DNA from: Yersinia entomophaga
Lineage (GTDB): Bacteria > Pseudomonadota > Gammaproteobacteria > Enterobacterales > Enterobacteriaceae
DNA: 64,000 nucleotides
NCBI RefSeq assembly: GCF_001656035.1
Contig: NZ_CP010029.1
Location: forward strand, 1,206,885 to 1,270,884
Direction of reading: 5' to 3'
Made by a program: the position numbers and the translations under genes. Below are positions 10,043-21,683 of this stretch, one piece after another (positions within the stretch are counted from its first letter, which is position 1; the number at the start of each line of letters is the position of its first letter). Below the pieces are notes generated by a model, which was given only the letters and a program-made list of their open reading frames with translations, was not told the DNA's origin and did no database searches.

Positions 10043-10057
10043 ATTCAACAATTGAAT
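10043..10057. promoter_or_regulatory. Candidate operator, ATTCAA-CAA-TTGAAT palindrome
   Basis: In the ulaR/ulaAB divergent region a 15-bp palindrome carries the half-site TTGAAT, the same word repeated at 10207-10222. Recurrence of the half-site next to a DeoR-family gene makes it a candidate UlaR site; no consensus was checked. Confidence 0.4.
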
Positions 10058-10206
10058 GGCTACTCTCTCGGTATACCCTTAATTTCTTTATGCAAGAAAG
10101 GTCATTTATTACTTATCACAATCTATTTATATGTTTATTTTCAATGCCTTAAAGTAATTACATAACCACGAAGCCCTTATTAGTGTGAGTAAAATCAAAT
10201 TAATCA

Positions 10207-10222
10207 CATTGAATCATTGAAT
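10207..10222. promoter_or_regulatory. Candidate operator, tandem CATTGAAT
   Basis: Two perfect tandem copies of CATTGAAT lie about 115 bp before ulaAB and share the TTGAAT word with the palindrome near 10050. DeoR-family repressors often use repeated half-sites. The rest of 9941-10333 is AT-rich without a gene. Confidence 0.4.
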
Positions 10223-10333
10223 GATCACCTTTGATTATATAGCTTGTTGTTGTGTCATGTATTATCCGAGAAATGGATCTCTACAGGGCGGTGGCAAAGA
10301 TTCCGTCCAACCATATTAGTGTCAGGGGGTGGT

Positions 10334-12112
10334 ATGGAGTATCTGTATGATGTGTTTTATATCTTCTACAGCCAGGTCATGACCAAAGCGCCGTTGCTGC
10401 TTGGTCTGGTGACTTGTATCGGCTATAGCCTGCTACGTCGTGATATCACAACCATTATTAAAGGAACAATCAAGACTATTGTCGGTTTTATGCTGGTACA
10501 AGTCGGCGCAACAACGCTGGTATCCAGCTTTAAACCGGTCATCGAAAAAATGGCCGAATTCCACGGTCTGACAGGATCGGTTATCGATCCCTATACGTCA
10601 ATGATGACAACCATGGAAACCATGGGCGACGATTATTCCTGGGTCGGGTACGTGGTATTACTGGCGCTGGCAATCAATATTCTGCTGGTGGTGCTGCGTC
10701 GCTACACCGGGATTCGCACCATTATGCTAACCGGCCACATTATGTTCCAACAGGCTGGGTTGATCGCGGTTTTCTACTTTGTGATGGCGGTTCCTATGTG
10801 GGAAACCGTGATTTACTCATCGATTCTCCTCGCCCTTTATTGGGGTATTTTCTCCAATATTATGTTTAAACCGACGGAAGCTGTGACCGGCGGCGCAGGT
10901 TTCTCTATCGGGCACCAACAGCAGGCCGCCTCCTGGATTGCGGTAAAAGTTGCACCTAAACTTGGCGATCCGAAAGATAACGTAGATAATCTGAAGCTGC
11001 CGAAGTGGCTGCATATATTCCATGACAGCATTGCCGCCACTGCTATCGTTATGACGCTGTTTTTCGGCGTAATTTTACTCTCTTTCGGCATGGATAACTT
11101 GCGTTCGATGGCGGGCAGCACTCACTGGGCCATCTATATCCTGGAGACCGGCCTGAAATTCGCCGTAGCAATTCAGATTATTGTGACCGGTGTGCGTATG
11201 TTCGTGGCCGAGCTGTCTGAGGCTTTTAAAGGCATCTCTGAACGCGTTATTCCCAATGCGGTACTGGCGATTGACTGCGCCGCGATCTACGCCTTCTCCC
11301 CTAACGCGATGGTATTTGGTTTTATCTGGGGCGCTTTAGGGCAGTTCACTGCCGTATTGGTGATGCTGGCCTTCAATACATCCATCATGATTATTCCCGG
11401 TTTTATTCCGATGTTCTTCTCCAACGCCACTATCGGCGTGTTTGCCAACCACTTCGGCGGCTGGCGTGCGGTCATGAAAATCTGCTTTGTAATGGGAATT
11501 ATCGAAGTATTAGGATCTGCCTGGGCTATTGATCTGTTTATGCAGAATGGCACTACCTTCAATAGCTGGATGGGTATGGCCGACTGGTCTCTGCTATTCC
11601 CTCCTATCATGCAAGGTTTATCTGCTTCATCCTTAACTTTCTACCTGTTGATCGCACTGGCGCTGGTTTATATGTTCTTTGCCTCCCGCACTTTACGGGC
11701 TGAAGAAGATGCAGCTAAAGCGCTGGCGGCACTCCCCCCTGCGGTAGATGAAAATCCGGCCGAAGAGGCAAAACCCGAACATTCTACCGATGCGCCCAGC
11801 GTCGAAGCCGCTAAACCGGTTCGGATTCTCGCCGTCTGCGGCAACGGGCAAGGTTCTTCTATGATGATGAAAATGAAGATCGGCAGCTATCTAGAGAAAA
11901 AAGGCATTCCCCATCACATGGATTCCTGCGCGGTTTCTGACTACAAATCCAAACTGGCTAATACCGACATTATTGTTTCGTCAAAACACTTGTCGAGTGA
12001 AATGGAAGTTGGAGAAGGTAAATTTATTCTTGGGGTACAAAATATGCTGAACCCACATTCTTTTGGCGAACAGTTGCTTGCTCTGATTGAGCAAGTTAAC
12101 CAACAAAAATAA
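10334..12112 (+). CDS. ulaA: PTS ascorbate transporter, fused EIIC-EIIB (UlaA-UlaB)
   Basis: Takes up L-ascorbate and phosphorylates it. Residues 1-465 match E. coli UlaA, a membrane EIIC with about eleven segments ([48 protein letters not shown]). A charged Ala/Pro/Glu linker (roughly 465-498) leads to an EIIB domain with the phosphocysteine motif [10 protein letters not shown], homologous to UlaB, which is a separate protein in E. coli. The ATG at 10334 is preceded by AGGGGGT and aligns with E. coli UlaA; the longer open frame to 10244 adds unrelated residues. First gene of the operon, under probable UlaR control. Confidence 0.95.
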   Translation: MEYLYDVFYIFYSQVMTKAPLLLGLVTCIGYSLLRRDITTIIKGTIKTIVGFMLVQVGATTLVSSFKPVIEKMAEFHGLTGSVIDPYTSMMTTMETMGDDYSWVGYVVLLALAINILLVVLRRYTGIRTIMLTGHIMFQQAGLIAVFYFVMAVPMWETVIYSSILLALYWGIFSNIMFKPTEAVTGGAGFSIGHQQQAASWIAVKVAPKLGDPKDNVDNLKLPKWLHIFHDSIAATAIVMTLFFGVILLSFGMDNLRSMAGSTHWAIYILETGLKFAVAIQIIVTGVRMFVAELSEAFKGISERVIPNAVLAIDCAAIYAFSPNAMVFGFIWGALGQFTAVLVMLAFNTSIMIIPGFIPMFFSNATIGVFANHFGGWRAVMKICFVMGIIEVLGSAWAIDLFMQNGTTFNSWMGMADWSLLFPPIMQGLSASSLTFYLLIALALVYMFFASRTLRAEEDAAKALAALPPAVDENPAEEAKPEHSTDAPSVEAAKPVRILAVCGNGQGSSMMMKMKIGSYLEKKGIPHHMDSCAVSDYKSKLANTDIIVSSKHLSSEMEVGEGKFILGVQNMLNPHSFGEQLLALIEQVNQQK

Positions 12113-12163
12113 CCTAAATTTTAATTTTGATGACACACCAGAGCTAACCGGGGAGATATCACT

Positions 12164-12643
12164 ATGACCACCTCATCACTGAAAAGCTCGTTGATAGAAA
12201 ACCGCTCCATCATGTTACAGGCGCAGGCCGAAGACTGGCGCGCGGCCATCAAGCTGGGAACCGATATGCTGATTGCCTCAGGTGCTGTGACGCCGGCCTA
12301 CCATCAGGCCATTATCAACAGCGTTGAAAAGCTCGGCCCTTATATCGTTATTGCACCAAATTTTGCTCTGCCTCACGCCCGACCGGAAGACGGCGTAAAT
12401 CGCACGGCGTTTGCGTTAGTGACCTTAAGCGAACCTATTTATTTCGACGGAGAAGACGACGCGGTGGATGTGCTGATCACCCTCGCAGGCAGCAGTTCGG
12501 ATGAGCATATGGCGGGATTAATGGAGGTTACTCAGGTTCTGGATGATGAAAACAGCGAAACCGGAGTCGATCTCGACAAACTGCGCCGCTGCCGTAGCAC
12601 CGAAGATGTTTATGCGGTGATTGATGCGGCGCTGCGGGTGTGA
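12164..12643 (+). CDS. ulaC: PTS ascorbate EIIA component
   Basis: A 159-residue cytoplasmic EIIA of the mannitol/ascorbate type that passes phosphate from HPr to the EIIB domain of UlaAB. The phosphohistidine lies in NFALPHARPEDGV, and the preceding GPYIVIAPN is typical. GGGGAG precedes the ATG. It lies 51 bp downstream of the fused transporter gene. Confidence 0.95.
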   Translation: MTTSSLKSSLIENRSIMLQAQAEDWRAAIKLGTDMLIASGAVTPAYHQAIINSVEKLGPYIVIAPNFALPHARPEDGVNRTAFALVTLSEPIYFDGEDDAVDVLITLAGSSSDEHMAGLMEVTQVLDDENSETGVDLDKLRRCRSTEDVYAVIDAALRV

Positions 12644-12658
12644 CAAGGAGAATAAATT

Positions 12659-13351
12659 ATGTATCAAGCTTTGAAACATCGGGTGCTGGAAGCCAACTTG
12701 CTGTTGCCTCGCTACGGTTTAGTGACCTTTACTTGGGGCAATGCTTCCGAGATTGATCGAAAGCATGGCGTCATGGCCATTAAGCCCTCCGGCGTGGAAT
12801 ATGACCAGATGAAAGCCGAGGATATCGTGGTGCTGGATCTGGAGGGCAAGGTGATCGAGGGCGATTTAAATCCCTCGAGCGATACCCCGACTCATCTTGA
12901 GTTATATCGTCTCTTTCCGGCGCTGGGTGGCATCGTACATACTCACTCGCGCTACGCCACTATTTGGGCGCAGGCGGGGAAAGATCTTCCGGCGTTGGGA
13001 ACGACTCATGCTGACTATTTTTACGGTGATATTCCCTGCACTCGTCCACTAAAAGACAGTGAAATCAATCAGAATTATGAAAGAAACAGCGGGCTGGTGA
13101 TTGATGAAACCTTCAGAATGCGCGGAATCGATCCGGTAGCCGTACCCGGCGTATTGCTCTATGGGCACGCCCCCTTTACCTGGGGAAAAAATGCGCTTGA
13201 AGCGGTACATAACGCGGTGGTTTTAGAGGAAGTCGCCGCCATGGCGCTGGCGACACGCTCGCTCAATGCACATATTCACCTGCAGAATGCTTTGTCAGAT
13301 AAACATTATCGACGTAAACACGGCAGCAACGCCTACTACGGGCAGCGCTAG
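12659..13351 (+). CDS. ulaF: L-ribulose-5-phosphate 4-epimerase
   Basis: Class II aldolase-fold, zinc-dependent enzyme converting L-ribulose-5-phosphate to D-xylulose-5-phosphate, the last step of ascorbate breakdown. Of 230 residues, the zinc-binding pair lies in VHTHSRYAT and a third His in [18 protein letters not shown] near the start and KPSGVEYD bind phosphate. Assigned ulaF rather than araD from the operon. In E. coli ulaF is last; here it precedes ulaD and ulaE. AAGGAG precedes the ATG, 15 bp after ulaC. Confidence 0.93.
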   Translation: MYQALKHRVLEANLLLPRYGLVTFTWGNASEIDRKHGVMAIKPSGVEYDQMKAEDIVVLDLEGKVIEGDLNPSSDTPTHLELYRLFPALGGIVHTHSRYATIWAQAGKDLPALGTTHADYFYGDIPCTRPLKDSEINQNYERNSGLVIDETFRMRGIDPVAVPGVLLYGHAPFTWGKNALEAVHNAVVLEEVAAMALATRSLNAHIHLQNALSDKHYRRKHGSNAYYGQR

Positions 13352-13426
13352 CCGCACCACGCTCCTGCTTCGCTATCACATCGGCATCTGGTTAACGGAT
13401 GCCATTGACTGAAAAGGACTATCACT

Positions 13427-14074
13427 ATGGCCAAACCTATGCTTCAAATCGCCCTGGACCAAACCGATCTGGCCAGCGCCGTGACTCTGGCAAAAAGCGT
13501 CGCGGGTTACGTCGATATTATCGAAGTCGGTACTATTCTGGCCTTCGCCGCCGGAATGGAGGCGGTGACGACGTTACGCCAAAACCATCCGAATCACCTA
13601 TTAGTCTGCGATTTAAAAACCACCGACGGCGGCGCGATTTTATCGCGAATGGCTTTCGAAGCTGGCGCAGATTGGCTGACGGTTTCCGCCGCCGCGCACA
13701 TCGCCACGATTGAAGCCTGCAAAAAAGTAGCCGATGAGTTGGGCAGAGAAATTCAAATTGAAATCTACGGTAACTGGACGCTCGATGATGCCAAAGCCTG
13801 GCGCGCTCTGGGTATTAAACAGGCCATTTATCATCGTTCCAGAGACGCAGAATTGGCCGGCGTGGGCTGGAGCGATGATGACCTACTTCGCATGCGCGCT
13901 CTGTCTGATTTAGGACTGGAACTCTCTATAACCGGCGGCATAGTACCGCAGGATATCCGCCTGTTCGAAGGCATTCGAGCCAAAGCTTTTATTGCCGGGC
14001 GGGCGTTAACCGGCGAAAAAGGTCAGTCCAACGCGCAGGCATTACGCGCTGAAATCGATAAATACTGGTCGTAA
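13427..14074 (+). CDS. ulaD: 3-keto-L-gulonate-6-phosphate decarboxylase
   Basis: An orotidine-decarboxylase-superfamily barrel of 215 residues (E. coli UlaD 216) that converts 3-keto-L-gulonate-6-phosphate to L-xylulose-5-phosphate. The catalytic Asp-x-Lys lies in VCDLKTTDGG, with ALDQTDL at the start, EVGT early and SITGGI and AFIAGRALTG near the phosphate site. AAAGGA precedes the ATG. The 75-bp gap after ulaF is the widest in the downstream part of the operon. Confidence 0.95.
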   Translation: MAKPMLQIALDQTDLASAVTLAKSVAGYVDIIEVGTILAFAAGMEAVTTLRQNHPNHLLVCDLKTTDGGAILSRMAFEAGADWLTVSAAAHIATIEACKKVADELGREIQIEIYGNWTLDDAKAWRALGIKQAIYHRSRDAELAGVGWSDDDLLRMRALSDLGLELSITGGIVPQDIRLFEGIRAKAFIAGRALTGEKGQSNAQALRAEIDKYWS

Positions 14075-14098
14075 CCGATATGGCCCGGGAGGCTGATA

Positions 14099-14989
14099 AT
14101 GTATACAAACAGGGTAAACCAGATTGTCGGGATCTATGAGAAAGCTCTCCCCAACGCCATGCCGTGGGAAGAAAAACTTAGAGTGGCCAAATCTCTGGGC
14201 TTTGATTTCATGGAAATATCAATAGATGAATCTGATGAACGACGCGTGCGACTGGATTGGTCAGACGAGCAAATCTATGGCCTGCGTCGCCTGTGTGAAC
14301 AGTATCAAATTCCGTTACATTCCATGTGTCTCAGCGCTCACCGCAAGTATCCCTTTGGTTCCGCAGATAAAGTTATTCGCGAACAGGCTAAAATCCATAT
14401 GGAAAAAGCGATTGATTTTGCTTACAAGATGGGGATTCGCGTGATCCAATTGGCAGGCTATGACGTTTACTACGAAAGTTCTAACGAACATACTCACCAG
14501 CGTTTTATTGATGGGATGAAATGGTGTGCCAAACAAGCCGAGCGCGCAGGCGTGATGCTGGCGGTTGAGATTATGGATACCGACTATCTGAATTCATTGA
14601 GTAAATTCGAAATTCTCAAGCGGGAAATTCCCTCCCCTTATTTTATGGCCTACCCTGACGTGGGCAATATTAACGGCTGGAATTACGATACGGTAACGGA
14701 GCTGAGGCTAAGTCGCGACCATATAGTCCAGATTCACCTGAAAGACACCCTTAAGGTCAGAGAAAATGCACCGGGCCAGTTCCGCGATTTGGTTATTGGT
14801 GAAGGCGAAGTGGATTTCACCGTCATTTTCCGCGCGCTTCGAGATATGAATAGCCGTGTTCCATTGGTTATTGAAATGTGGGCGCAGGATGAAAACTGGC
14901 GCGAAAACATTCTCACCGCGCAAAAACAGTTGAATCAGGCCGCCGAACGTGCCAACTTCCCGCTGTATTTATCCCCGTTATCTCACTGA
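14099..14989 (+). CDS. ulaE: L-xylulose-5-phosphate 3-epimerase
   Basis: A xylose-isomerase-like barrel enzyme interconverting L-xylulose-5-phosphate and L-ribulose-5-phosphate, linking UlaD to UlaF. 296 residues against 284 in E. coli. Family signatures include GIYEKALP, LHSMCLSAHRKYPFGS, RVIQLAGYDVYYE, AVEIMDTDYLNS and the late GEGEVDF and VIEMWAQD, holding the metal-binding Glu, Asp, His and Glu. GGGAGG precedes the ATG. Last gene of the operon, with a strong terminator behind it. Confidence 0.95.
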   Translation: MYTNRVNQIVGIYEKALPNAMPWEEKLRVAKSLGFDFMEISIDESDERRVRLDWSDEQIYGLRRLCEQYQIPLHSMCLSAHRKYPFGSADKVIREQAKIHMEKAIDFAYKMGIRVIQLAGYDVYYESSNEHTHQRFIDGMKWCAKQAERAGVMLAVEIMDTDYLNSLSKFEILKREIPSPYFMAYPDVGNINGWNYDTVTELRLSRDHIVQIHLKDTLKVRENAPGQFRDLVIGEGEVDFTVIFRALRDMNSRVPLVIEMWAQDENWRENILTAQKQLNQAAERANFPLYLSPLSH

Positions 14990-15002
14990 TTTATTGATAT
15001 AA

Positions 15003-15038
15003 AAAATCCGGAGACAGTTGCGCTCCGGATTTTTGTTT
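15003..15038 (+). terminator. Terminator of the ula operon
   Basis: A 10-bp perfect stem AAAATCCGGA/TCCGGATTTT with an 11-nt loop, followed by TGTTTTG. It also lies beyond the end of the convergent pntB and may act on both strands. Confidence 0.82.
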
Positions 15039-15109
15039 TGTTGCTTGGAATTCGTTTTTACCGTTCAATTCAAGGAGCCGAATCTTCTTCCCGCTCCTTT
15101 TCTTAACGA

Positions 15110-16498
15110 TTACAACGCGCGCAGAATGGCTTCCACACTAGCTTTAGCATCGCCAAACAGCATTTGCGTGTTGTCCTTGAAGAACAACGGGTTCTGAACG
15201 CCAGCATAACCGGTATTCATTGAACGTTTGAACGCAATAACATTCTGCGCTTTCCACACTTCCAGCACCGGCATTCCGGCAATAGGACTGCGCGGATCTT
15301 CCAACGCCGCCGGGTTAACCGTATCGTTGGCACCGATGACCAGCACGGTTTCGGTCTCCGGGAAGTCTTGATTGATTTCGTCCATTTCCAGTACCACATC
15401 GTACGGTACCTTGGCTTCCGCCAGCAGCACGTTCATATGACCCGGTAAACGGCCGGCAACCGGATGAATACCGAAACGAACTTTGATACCGCGCGCCTGC
15501 AGTTTGGCGGTGATTTCTGCCACCGGATACTGCGCCTGTGCTACCGCCATGCCATAGCCCGGAGTGATAATGACTGAGCTGGAGTTTTTCAGCATTTCGG
15601 CCACGTCTTCCGCCGTCGTTTCACGGTATTCGCCCATTTCTTCCGCATCACCGACGGACGAACCGTCAGTACCGAAGCCACCGGCAATAACGCTGATAAA
15701 CGAGCGGTTCATTGCCTTACACATAATGTAAGACAGAATCGCACCGGAAGAACCCACCAAAGCGCCGGTGACGATCAGCAGGTCGTTGCTGAGCATAAAG
15801 CCCGCCGCCGCAGCAGCCCAACCGGAGTAGGAGTTCAGCATGGAAACCACAACCGGCATATCCGCCCCGCCAATGGAGGCCACCAGATGCCAGCCGAAAG
15901 CCAGCGCTATGGCGGTCATCAGGAACAGACAAATGCCCTGCATCGCTACGCTGTCGGTTTTCACAAACAGCACCATCAACAGGAATGACACCACCAACGC
16001 CGCCAGATTCAGCTTATGGCGATGAGGCAAAGTCAGCGGTTTAGAAGAGATAATCCCGCGTAATTTACCAAAGGCCACAATAGAACCGGTGAAGGTTACT
16101 GCACCGATAAAGATGCCAAGGAACACTTCGGTCAGATGAATGTTCTGCATCACAGGCTCCATTGGTGCGCCGTGATCCAGATAACTGTTGAAACCAACCA
16201 GTACCGCGGCCAGACCCACGAAGCTATGCAGCACCGCAACCAGCTCTGGCATTTCGGTCATTTCGACTTTTTTCGCCAGATAAATACCGATGGAGCCACC
16301 GATAACCATAGCGACAATAATCCAGCCAACGTTGCCGGAATCCGGCCCCATAATGGTGGCGATCAGTGCAATGGCCATACCGGTAATACCAAAAGTATTA
16401 CCCTGCTTGGAGGTTTCGTGGCGGGATAAACCGGCCAGACTGAAAATAAATAAAATCGCGGCAACTATGTATGCAGCTGTTACGAGACCACTAGACAT
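15110..16498 (-). CDS. pntB: NAD(P) transhydrogenase subunit beta
   Basis: Beta subunit of the proton-translocating transhydrogenase of the inner membrane, which reduces NADP+ with NADH using the proton gradient. At 462 residues it equals E. coli PntB. The N-terminal half has nine or so membrane segments (domain II) and the C-terminal half is the NADP-binding domain III with [13 protein letters not shown], the [10 protein letters not shown] segment and GDAK near the end. It starts 10 bp after pntA stops, so the two form one operon. Confidence 0.97.
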   Translation of the reverse strand: MSSGLVTAAYIVAAILFIFSLAGLSRHETSKQGNTFGITGMAIALIATIMGPDSGNVGWIIVAMVIGGSIGIYLAKKVEMTEMPELVAVLHSFVGLAAVLVGFNSYLDHGAPMEPVMQNIHLTEVFLGIFIGAVTFTGSIVAFGKLRGIISSKPLTLPHRHKLNLAALVVSFLLMVLFVKTDSVAMQGICLFLMTAIALAFGWHLVASIGGADMPVVVSMLNSYSGWAAAAAGFMLSNDLLIVTGALVGSSGAILSYIMCKAMNRSFISVIAGGFGTDGSSVGDAEEMGEYRETTAEDVAEMLKNSSSVIITPGYGMAVAQAQYPVAEITAKLQARGIKVRFGIHPVAGRLPGHMNVLLAEAKVPYDVVLEMDEINQDFPETETVLVIGANDTVNPAALEDPRSPIAGMPVLEVWKAQNVIAFKRSMNTGYAGVQNPLFFKDNTQMLFGDAKASVEAILRAL

Positions 16499-16508
16499 CA
16501 GTTACCCC

Positions 16509-18077
<1,569 letters not shown>

Positions 18078-18489
18078 TCATCCTGCCTATAGTTGTGATT
18101 TCGTTACGCCGAATCTTCGCGCCGCCGAAACCTGCTTGCTACAGCTTCCTATAACCTACTGAAAATGTGACTGATGATCCATATTTGTCTGCATCACATT
18201 AACGCTTTTTGCATAAAAACTGATAGCCAATGGGAAGATTGTATAAATGACTATCAATATTATATTTACCAGAGTCTTATCCTGCCATTTATGGTTAGAT
18301 TAAATTTATTCCATCCATTCTATGAATCCAGTAAATACGTGGCCTGAGGTTAGCAAAATGTAAATAAATCGAGCTTATGTCGTTAATTGTATTATTATCA
18401 AAACTTATCTGTATTAGCGGGAAAGAACGCCATTGATTGCCGGTAGTAAATAGTCACACTGTGCGGCATAAATTGCTGAGACACCTGCC

Positions 18490-18507
18490 ATTATTACATG
18501 TAATAAT
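18490..18507. promoter_or_regulatory. Perfect 18-bp palindrome upstream of ydgH
   Basis: ATTATTACATGTAATAAT is a perfect palindrome 72 bp before the ydgH start in the 540-bp pntA/ydgH divergent region. It looks like a dimeric regulator site; no regulator is recognised. Nothing else supportable lies in 18039-18578. Confidence 0.4.
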
Positions 18508-18578
18508 CATCGGCTATTCTGTTACACATCAATAGTTCTGCTCGTATAACGTTAATGCGCAAGGCGAAAGGATTTTTT

Positions 18579-19532
18579 ATGAAGCTGAAATACACGATCA
18601 TCGCGTCAGCATTGCTATCACTGACTGCATTTTCTGCTGCACAAGCCGCGCAAGAATTAGCGCCGGAAAAAGCAGCCTCCATTAAACCGTTCCAACGTAT
18701 AACAATTACCGGTCGGTTTAACGCAATCAATGAAGCAGCCGCTGCGGTGTCACGTCGCGCTGACGCATTGGGCGCAGACGCTTTCTATATTCAGGATACT
18801 AACAGCAATAATAACGGCGGTAACTGGCGTGTAACGGCCGATCTGTACCACAAAGATGCGGAAAAAGTGAGTCAAGAGACTCAATACCGCACCTTCAACG
18901 GCGTAAAAGAGCTGCCGAAGAACGAAGCTTATCTGCTGGAGCCTTTTGATACCGTGTCTGTCAGCGGCTTCTTCCGCAGCCAACCGGATATTAACGACGC
19001 AATCTCTAAAGAAGCGAAAAGAAAAAATGCCAGCTTCTTCTTCATCGTGCGTCAAGTCGATGCCAACGGCGGCGGTAACCAGTTTATCACCGCTTACGTA
19101 TATAAAGCTGATGCGCCAAAACGTAAGGTGCAAAGCCCGGACGTCATCCCTGCTGATTCCGACGCAGGCCGTGCCGCACTGGCAGCGGGCGGTGCCGAAG
19201 CGGCTAAAGTTGAACTGCCGGGCGTTGCCTCTTCTGGTACGCCAAGCAATGCCGTGGGTCGCTTCTTCGAAACTCAGTCTTCAACCGGGAAGCGTTACAC
19301 TGTAACTCTGTCCGACGGTACGCAAATTCAGGAACTGAATAACACCACTGCGGCACAAATGGTGCCCTTTGATTCAGTTACCTTTACCGGTCACTTCAAC
19401 AGTATGACCGATGTTTCGCAAGAAGTGGCTAAACGTGCCGCAGCGAAAGGAGCCAAGTACTACCACGTGACTCGTCAGTGGCAAAACAAAAGCGGCGGCA
19501 ACCTGACCGTTAGCGCTGATTTGTTCAAATAA
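18579..19532 (+). CDS. ydgH: Periplasmic protein YdgH (three DUF1471/BhsA-McbA repeats)
   Basis: A secreted 317-residue protein homologous to E. coli YdgH (314). A Sec signal peptide (KLKYTIIASALLSLTAFSAAQA/A) is followed by three repeats of the YhcN/BhsA domain, each with a PFxxxxxxGxF start and an R-A-x-x-GA-x-x-Y/F end (about 30-90, 125-180 and 265-317). The ATG at 18579 is preceded by AAAGGA and matches the E. coli start; the ATG at 18555 adds a charged extension before the signal peptide. The molecular function is not settled; a role in envelope stress or secretion has been proposed for the family. Confidence 0.9.
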   Translation: MKLKYTIIASALLSLTAFSAAQAAQELAPEKAASIKPFQRITITGRFNAINEAAAAVSRRADALGADAFYIQDTNSNNNGGNWRVTADLYHKDAEKVSQETQYRTFNGVKELPKNEAYLLEPFDTVSVSGFFRSQPDINDAISKEAKRKNASFFFIVRQVDANGGGNQFITAYVYKADAPKRKVQSPDVIPADSDAGRAALAAGGAEAAKVELPGVASSGTPSNAVGRFFETQSSTGKRYTVTLSDGTQIQELNNTTAAQMVPFDSVTFTGHFNSMTDVSQEVAKRAAAKGAKYYHVTRQWQNKSGGNLTVSADLFK

Positions 19533-19538
19533 TCTTTG

Positions 19539-19566
19539 CGGGGCCGCCTAAGGTTGCCCCGTTTTA
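19539..19566 (+). terminator. Terminator of ydgH
   Basis: Stem CGGGGC/GCCCCG with an 11-nt loop followed by TTTTA, 6 bp after the stop codon. Confidence 0.75.
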
Positions 19567-19813
19567 CTTTTGTTTCCGCCATTCTTTACCCTCTTCCCGC
19601 CCAACGGCCTTTCTGGTTGCGCAAATCCTGAACGACTGAATAACTTTTTATCCTAATCGCATAACCAATCATTGCATCCACACCCCGCACTCCGTAAAAT
19701 CTTGGCACTTTTTAGGGCTATTATCTTTCAGCTATCGGTGCCGACTCCCCATATCCTGCTAGTTGATAGCTGACATCCATAGATTAATTCTTTAAATACC
19801 AGGACTGCTAGCA

Positions 19814-21205
19814 TTGGAAAAAAAACTCGGCCTAACCGCGCTAACCGCACTTGTTCTCAGCTCCATGCTAGGCGCCGGCGTCTTTAGCCTACCGCAGAAC
19901 ATGGCTGAAGTTGCCAGTCCAGCGGCGTTACTTATCGGTTGGAGTATTACCGGCGTAGGGATTATCTTCCTCGCCTTTGCCATGCTGTTGTTGACTCGCC
20001 TCAGGCCGGATCTGGATGGCGGTATCTTTACCTATGCTAAAGAAGGCTTTGGCGATCTGGTCGGCTTTTTCTCCGCCTGGGGTTACTGGCTGTGCGCGGT
20101 GATCGCTAACGTGTCTTATCTGGTTATTGTGTTTGCCGCGCTGAGCTTTTTCACCGATACGCCAGATCACATCGTTTTTGGTGAAGGGAATACCTGGCAA
20201 GCATTGATCGGTGCCTCTTTCCTGCTGTGGGTGGTGCACGCCTTGGTATTACGCGGCGTACAGACTGCGGCCAGCATCAATTTGGTGGCGACGCTGGCGA
20301 AACTGTTACCCTTAGGCGGTTTTATTATTCTGGCGGCGATCGCCTTTAATCTCGAGACCTTTACGCTGGATTTCAGCGGCATCGCTTTGGGTACGCCGGT
20401 GTGGGAGCAGGTTAAAAGCACCATGCTTATCACTCTTTGGGTGTTTATCGGTGTGGAAGGTGCAGTAGTGGTTTCGGCGCGGGCGCGAAATAAAAAGGAC
20501 GTTGGTCGGGCAACCATGCTGGCGGTGTTATCTGCACTGAGCGTGTATTTGCTGATCACCTTACTGTCGCTAGGCGTAGTACCACGCGCCGAGCTGGCAG
20601 AGATGCGCAACCCATCGATGGCCGGTTTGATGGTTGAACTGATGGGGCCACTGGGTGAAATCGTTATCGCCACGGGTCTGATTATTTCAGTCTGCGGCGC
20701 TTACTTGAGCTGGACCATTATGGCCGCCGAGGTGCCGTTGCATGCGGCTAAACATGGCGCTTTCCCGAAAGCGTTTTGTCAGCAAAATAAGAATAATGCG
20801 CCATCCCAATCGCTGTGGTTTACCAACGGCGCGGTGCAGATTGCGTTGGTACTGATTTGGATTACCGGAAGTAACTATAATACGCTGCTAACTATCGCTT
20901 CTGAAATGATTTTAGTGCCGTATTTCTTGGTGGGCGCATTTCTGTTTAAGGTTGCGCTAAAACGTCAGGATTGGCGCTTGATTGTGGCGGCCAGCGGTGC
21001 CTGCTTATACGGTTTATGGCTGATTTACGCCGCCGGTATGCTGCATTTGCTGCTGTCGGTATTATTGTATGCGCCGGGATTATTGGTGTTTATTTATGCT
21101 CGGAAAAGTCACCATGATATGCGCATCTTAAATAAAATGGAGCGCGTGGCCATTTGTCTGGTAATGGTCGCTACCCTGCCCGCGACCTGGTTAATTATGC
21201 ATTAA
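19814..21205 (+). CDS. ydgI: Amino acid antiporter, ArcD/YdgI type
   Basis: An inner-membrane transporter of the APC superfamily (basic amino acid/polyamine antiporter group) with about twelve segments over 463 residues (E. coli YdgI 460). The family start GLTALTALVLSSMLGAGVFSLPQNMA is present, and TMLITLWVFIGVEGAVVVSARA is conserved. Arginine/ornithine exchange is inferred from ArcD homologues, not shown here. The start is TTG at 19814 with AGGA upstream: the sequence aligns with E. coli YdgI from this codon and no ATG is better placed. The next E. coli genes, folM and ydgC, are missing here. Confidence 0.9.
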   Translation: MEKKLGLTALTALVLSSMLGAGVFSLPQNMAEVASPAALLIGWSITGVGIIFLAFAMLLLTRLRPDLDGGIFTYAKEGFGDLVGFFSAWGYWLCAVIANVSYLVIVFAALSFFTDTPDHIVFGEGNTWQALIGASFLLWVVHALVLRGVQTAASINLVATLAKLLPLGGFIILAAIAFNLETFTLDFSGIALGTPVWEQVKSTMLITLWVFIGVEGAVVVSARARNKKDVGRATMLAVLSALSVYLLITLLSLGVVPRAELAEMRNPSMAGLMVELMGPLGEIVIATGLIISVCGAYLSWTIMAAEVPLHAAKHGAFPKAFCQQNKNNAPSQSLWFTNGAVQIALVLIWITGSNYNTLLTIASEMILVPYFLVGAFLFKVALKRQDWRLIVAASGACLYGLWLIYAAGMLHLLLSVLLYAPGLLVFIYARKSHHDMRILNKMERVAICLVMVATLPATWLIMH

Positions 21206-21248
21206 TTTCTAATATGTTCAGCTATCTACATATGTTAGTAAAAATAAA

Positions 21249-21637
21249 ATGTCAGTAAAAATAAAGTAGATGCTGAACAGCCTTTTGTAGCAGAAATGCA
21301 TGAATCAAAATTGATATTGAGGTGGCAAGAAGCCCATCGATTAATAGAAAATTTGGAGAGAATCACAGTTGGAGGCAGTTTCGAGGAAGCAGTAAAGCTA
21401 ATAAGGCTGCTTTTCATGGAACCAAGGCATTGATAAAAACAATCCAAGCATCGAAAAAATCTCATTACCCAAGGGTATCAACACCATCTGACTAACAATG
21501 AGACGTTACAGGATAGCAACGATAGACTAGATGATATTGAGCAACGCATAAATAACGGAAAAGAAACCGAGCATCAAATTCAAATTATCAGTGAGCAAAG
21601 CCGAACTTTTGCTGAATTTCTGAGTGATAGAATATAA
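21249..21637 (+). pseudogene. Remnants of one or two small genes
   Basis: The plus strand shows coding-like blocks interrupted by stops and frame changes. One reads DAEQPFVAEMHESKLILRWQ and on to EEAVKLI; the continuation NKAAFHGTKALIKTIQASKK lies in another frame. After its stop a third block (21488-21637) reads TNNETLQDSNDRLDDIEQRI and ends LSDRI, with only CTG where a start would be. Together they look like an 80-residue gene with frameshifts followed by a 49-residue gene that lost its ATG. No family is recognised. The segment sits where E. coli has folM and ydgC. Confidence 0.4.
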
Positions 21638-21683
21638 AGATAAAATGGCCAAGAGCGACGCTTGCTCGCCATGAACAGCATAT

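Noticed and set aside
10184..10208. CRP site from TGTGA and TCACA in the ula divergent region
   Set aside because: The half-sites are 15 bp apart instead of 6, so they do not form a CRP site.
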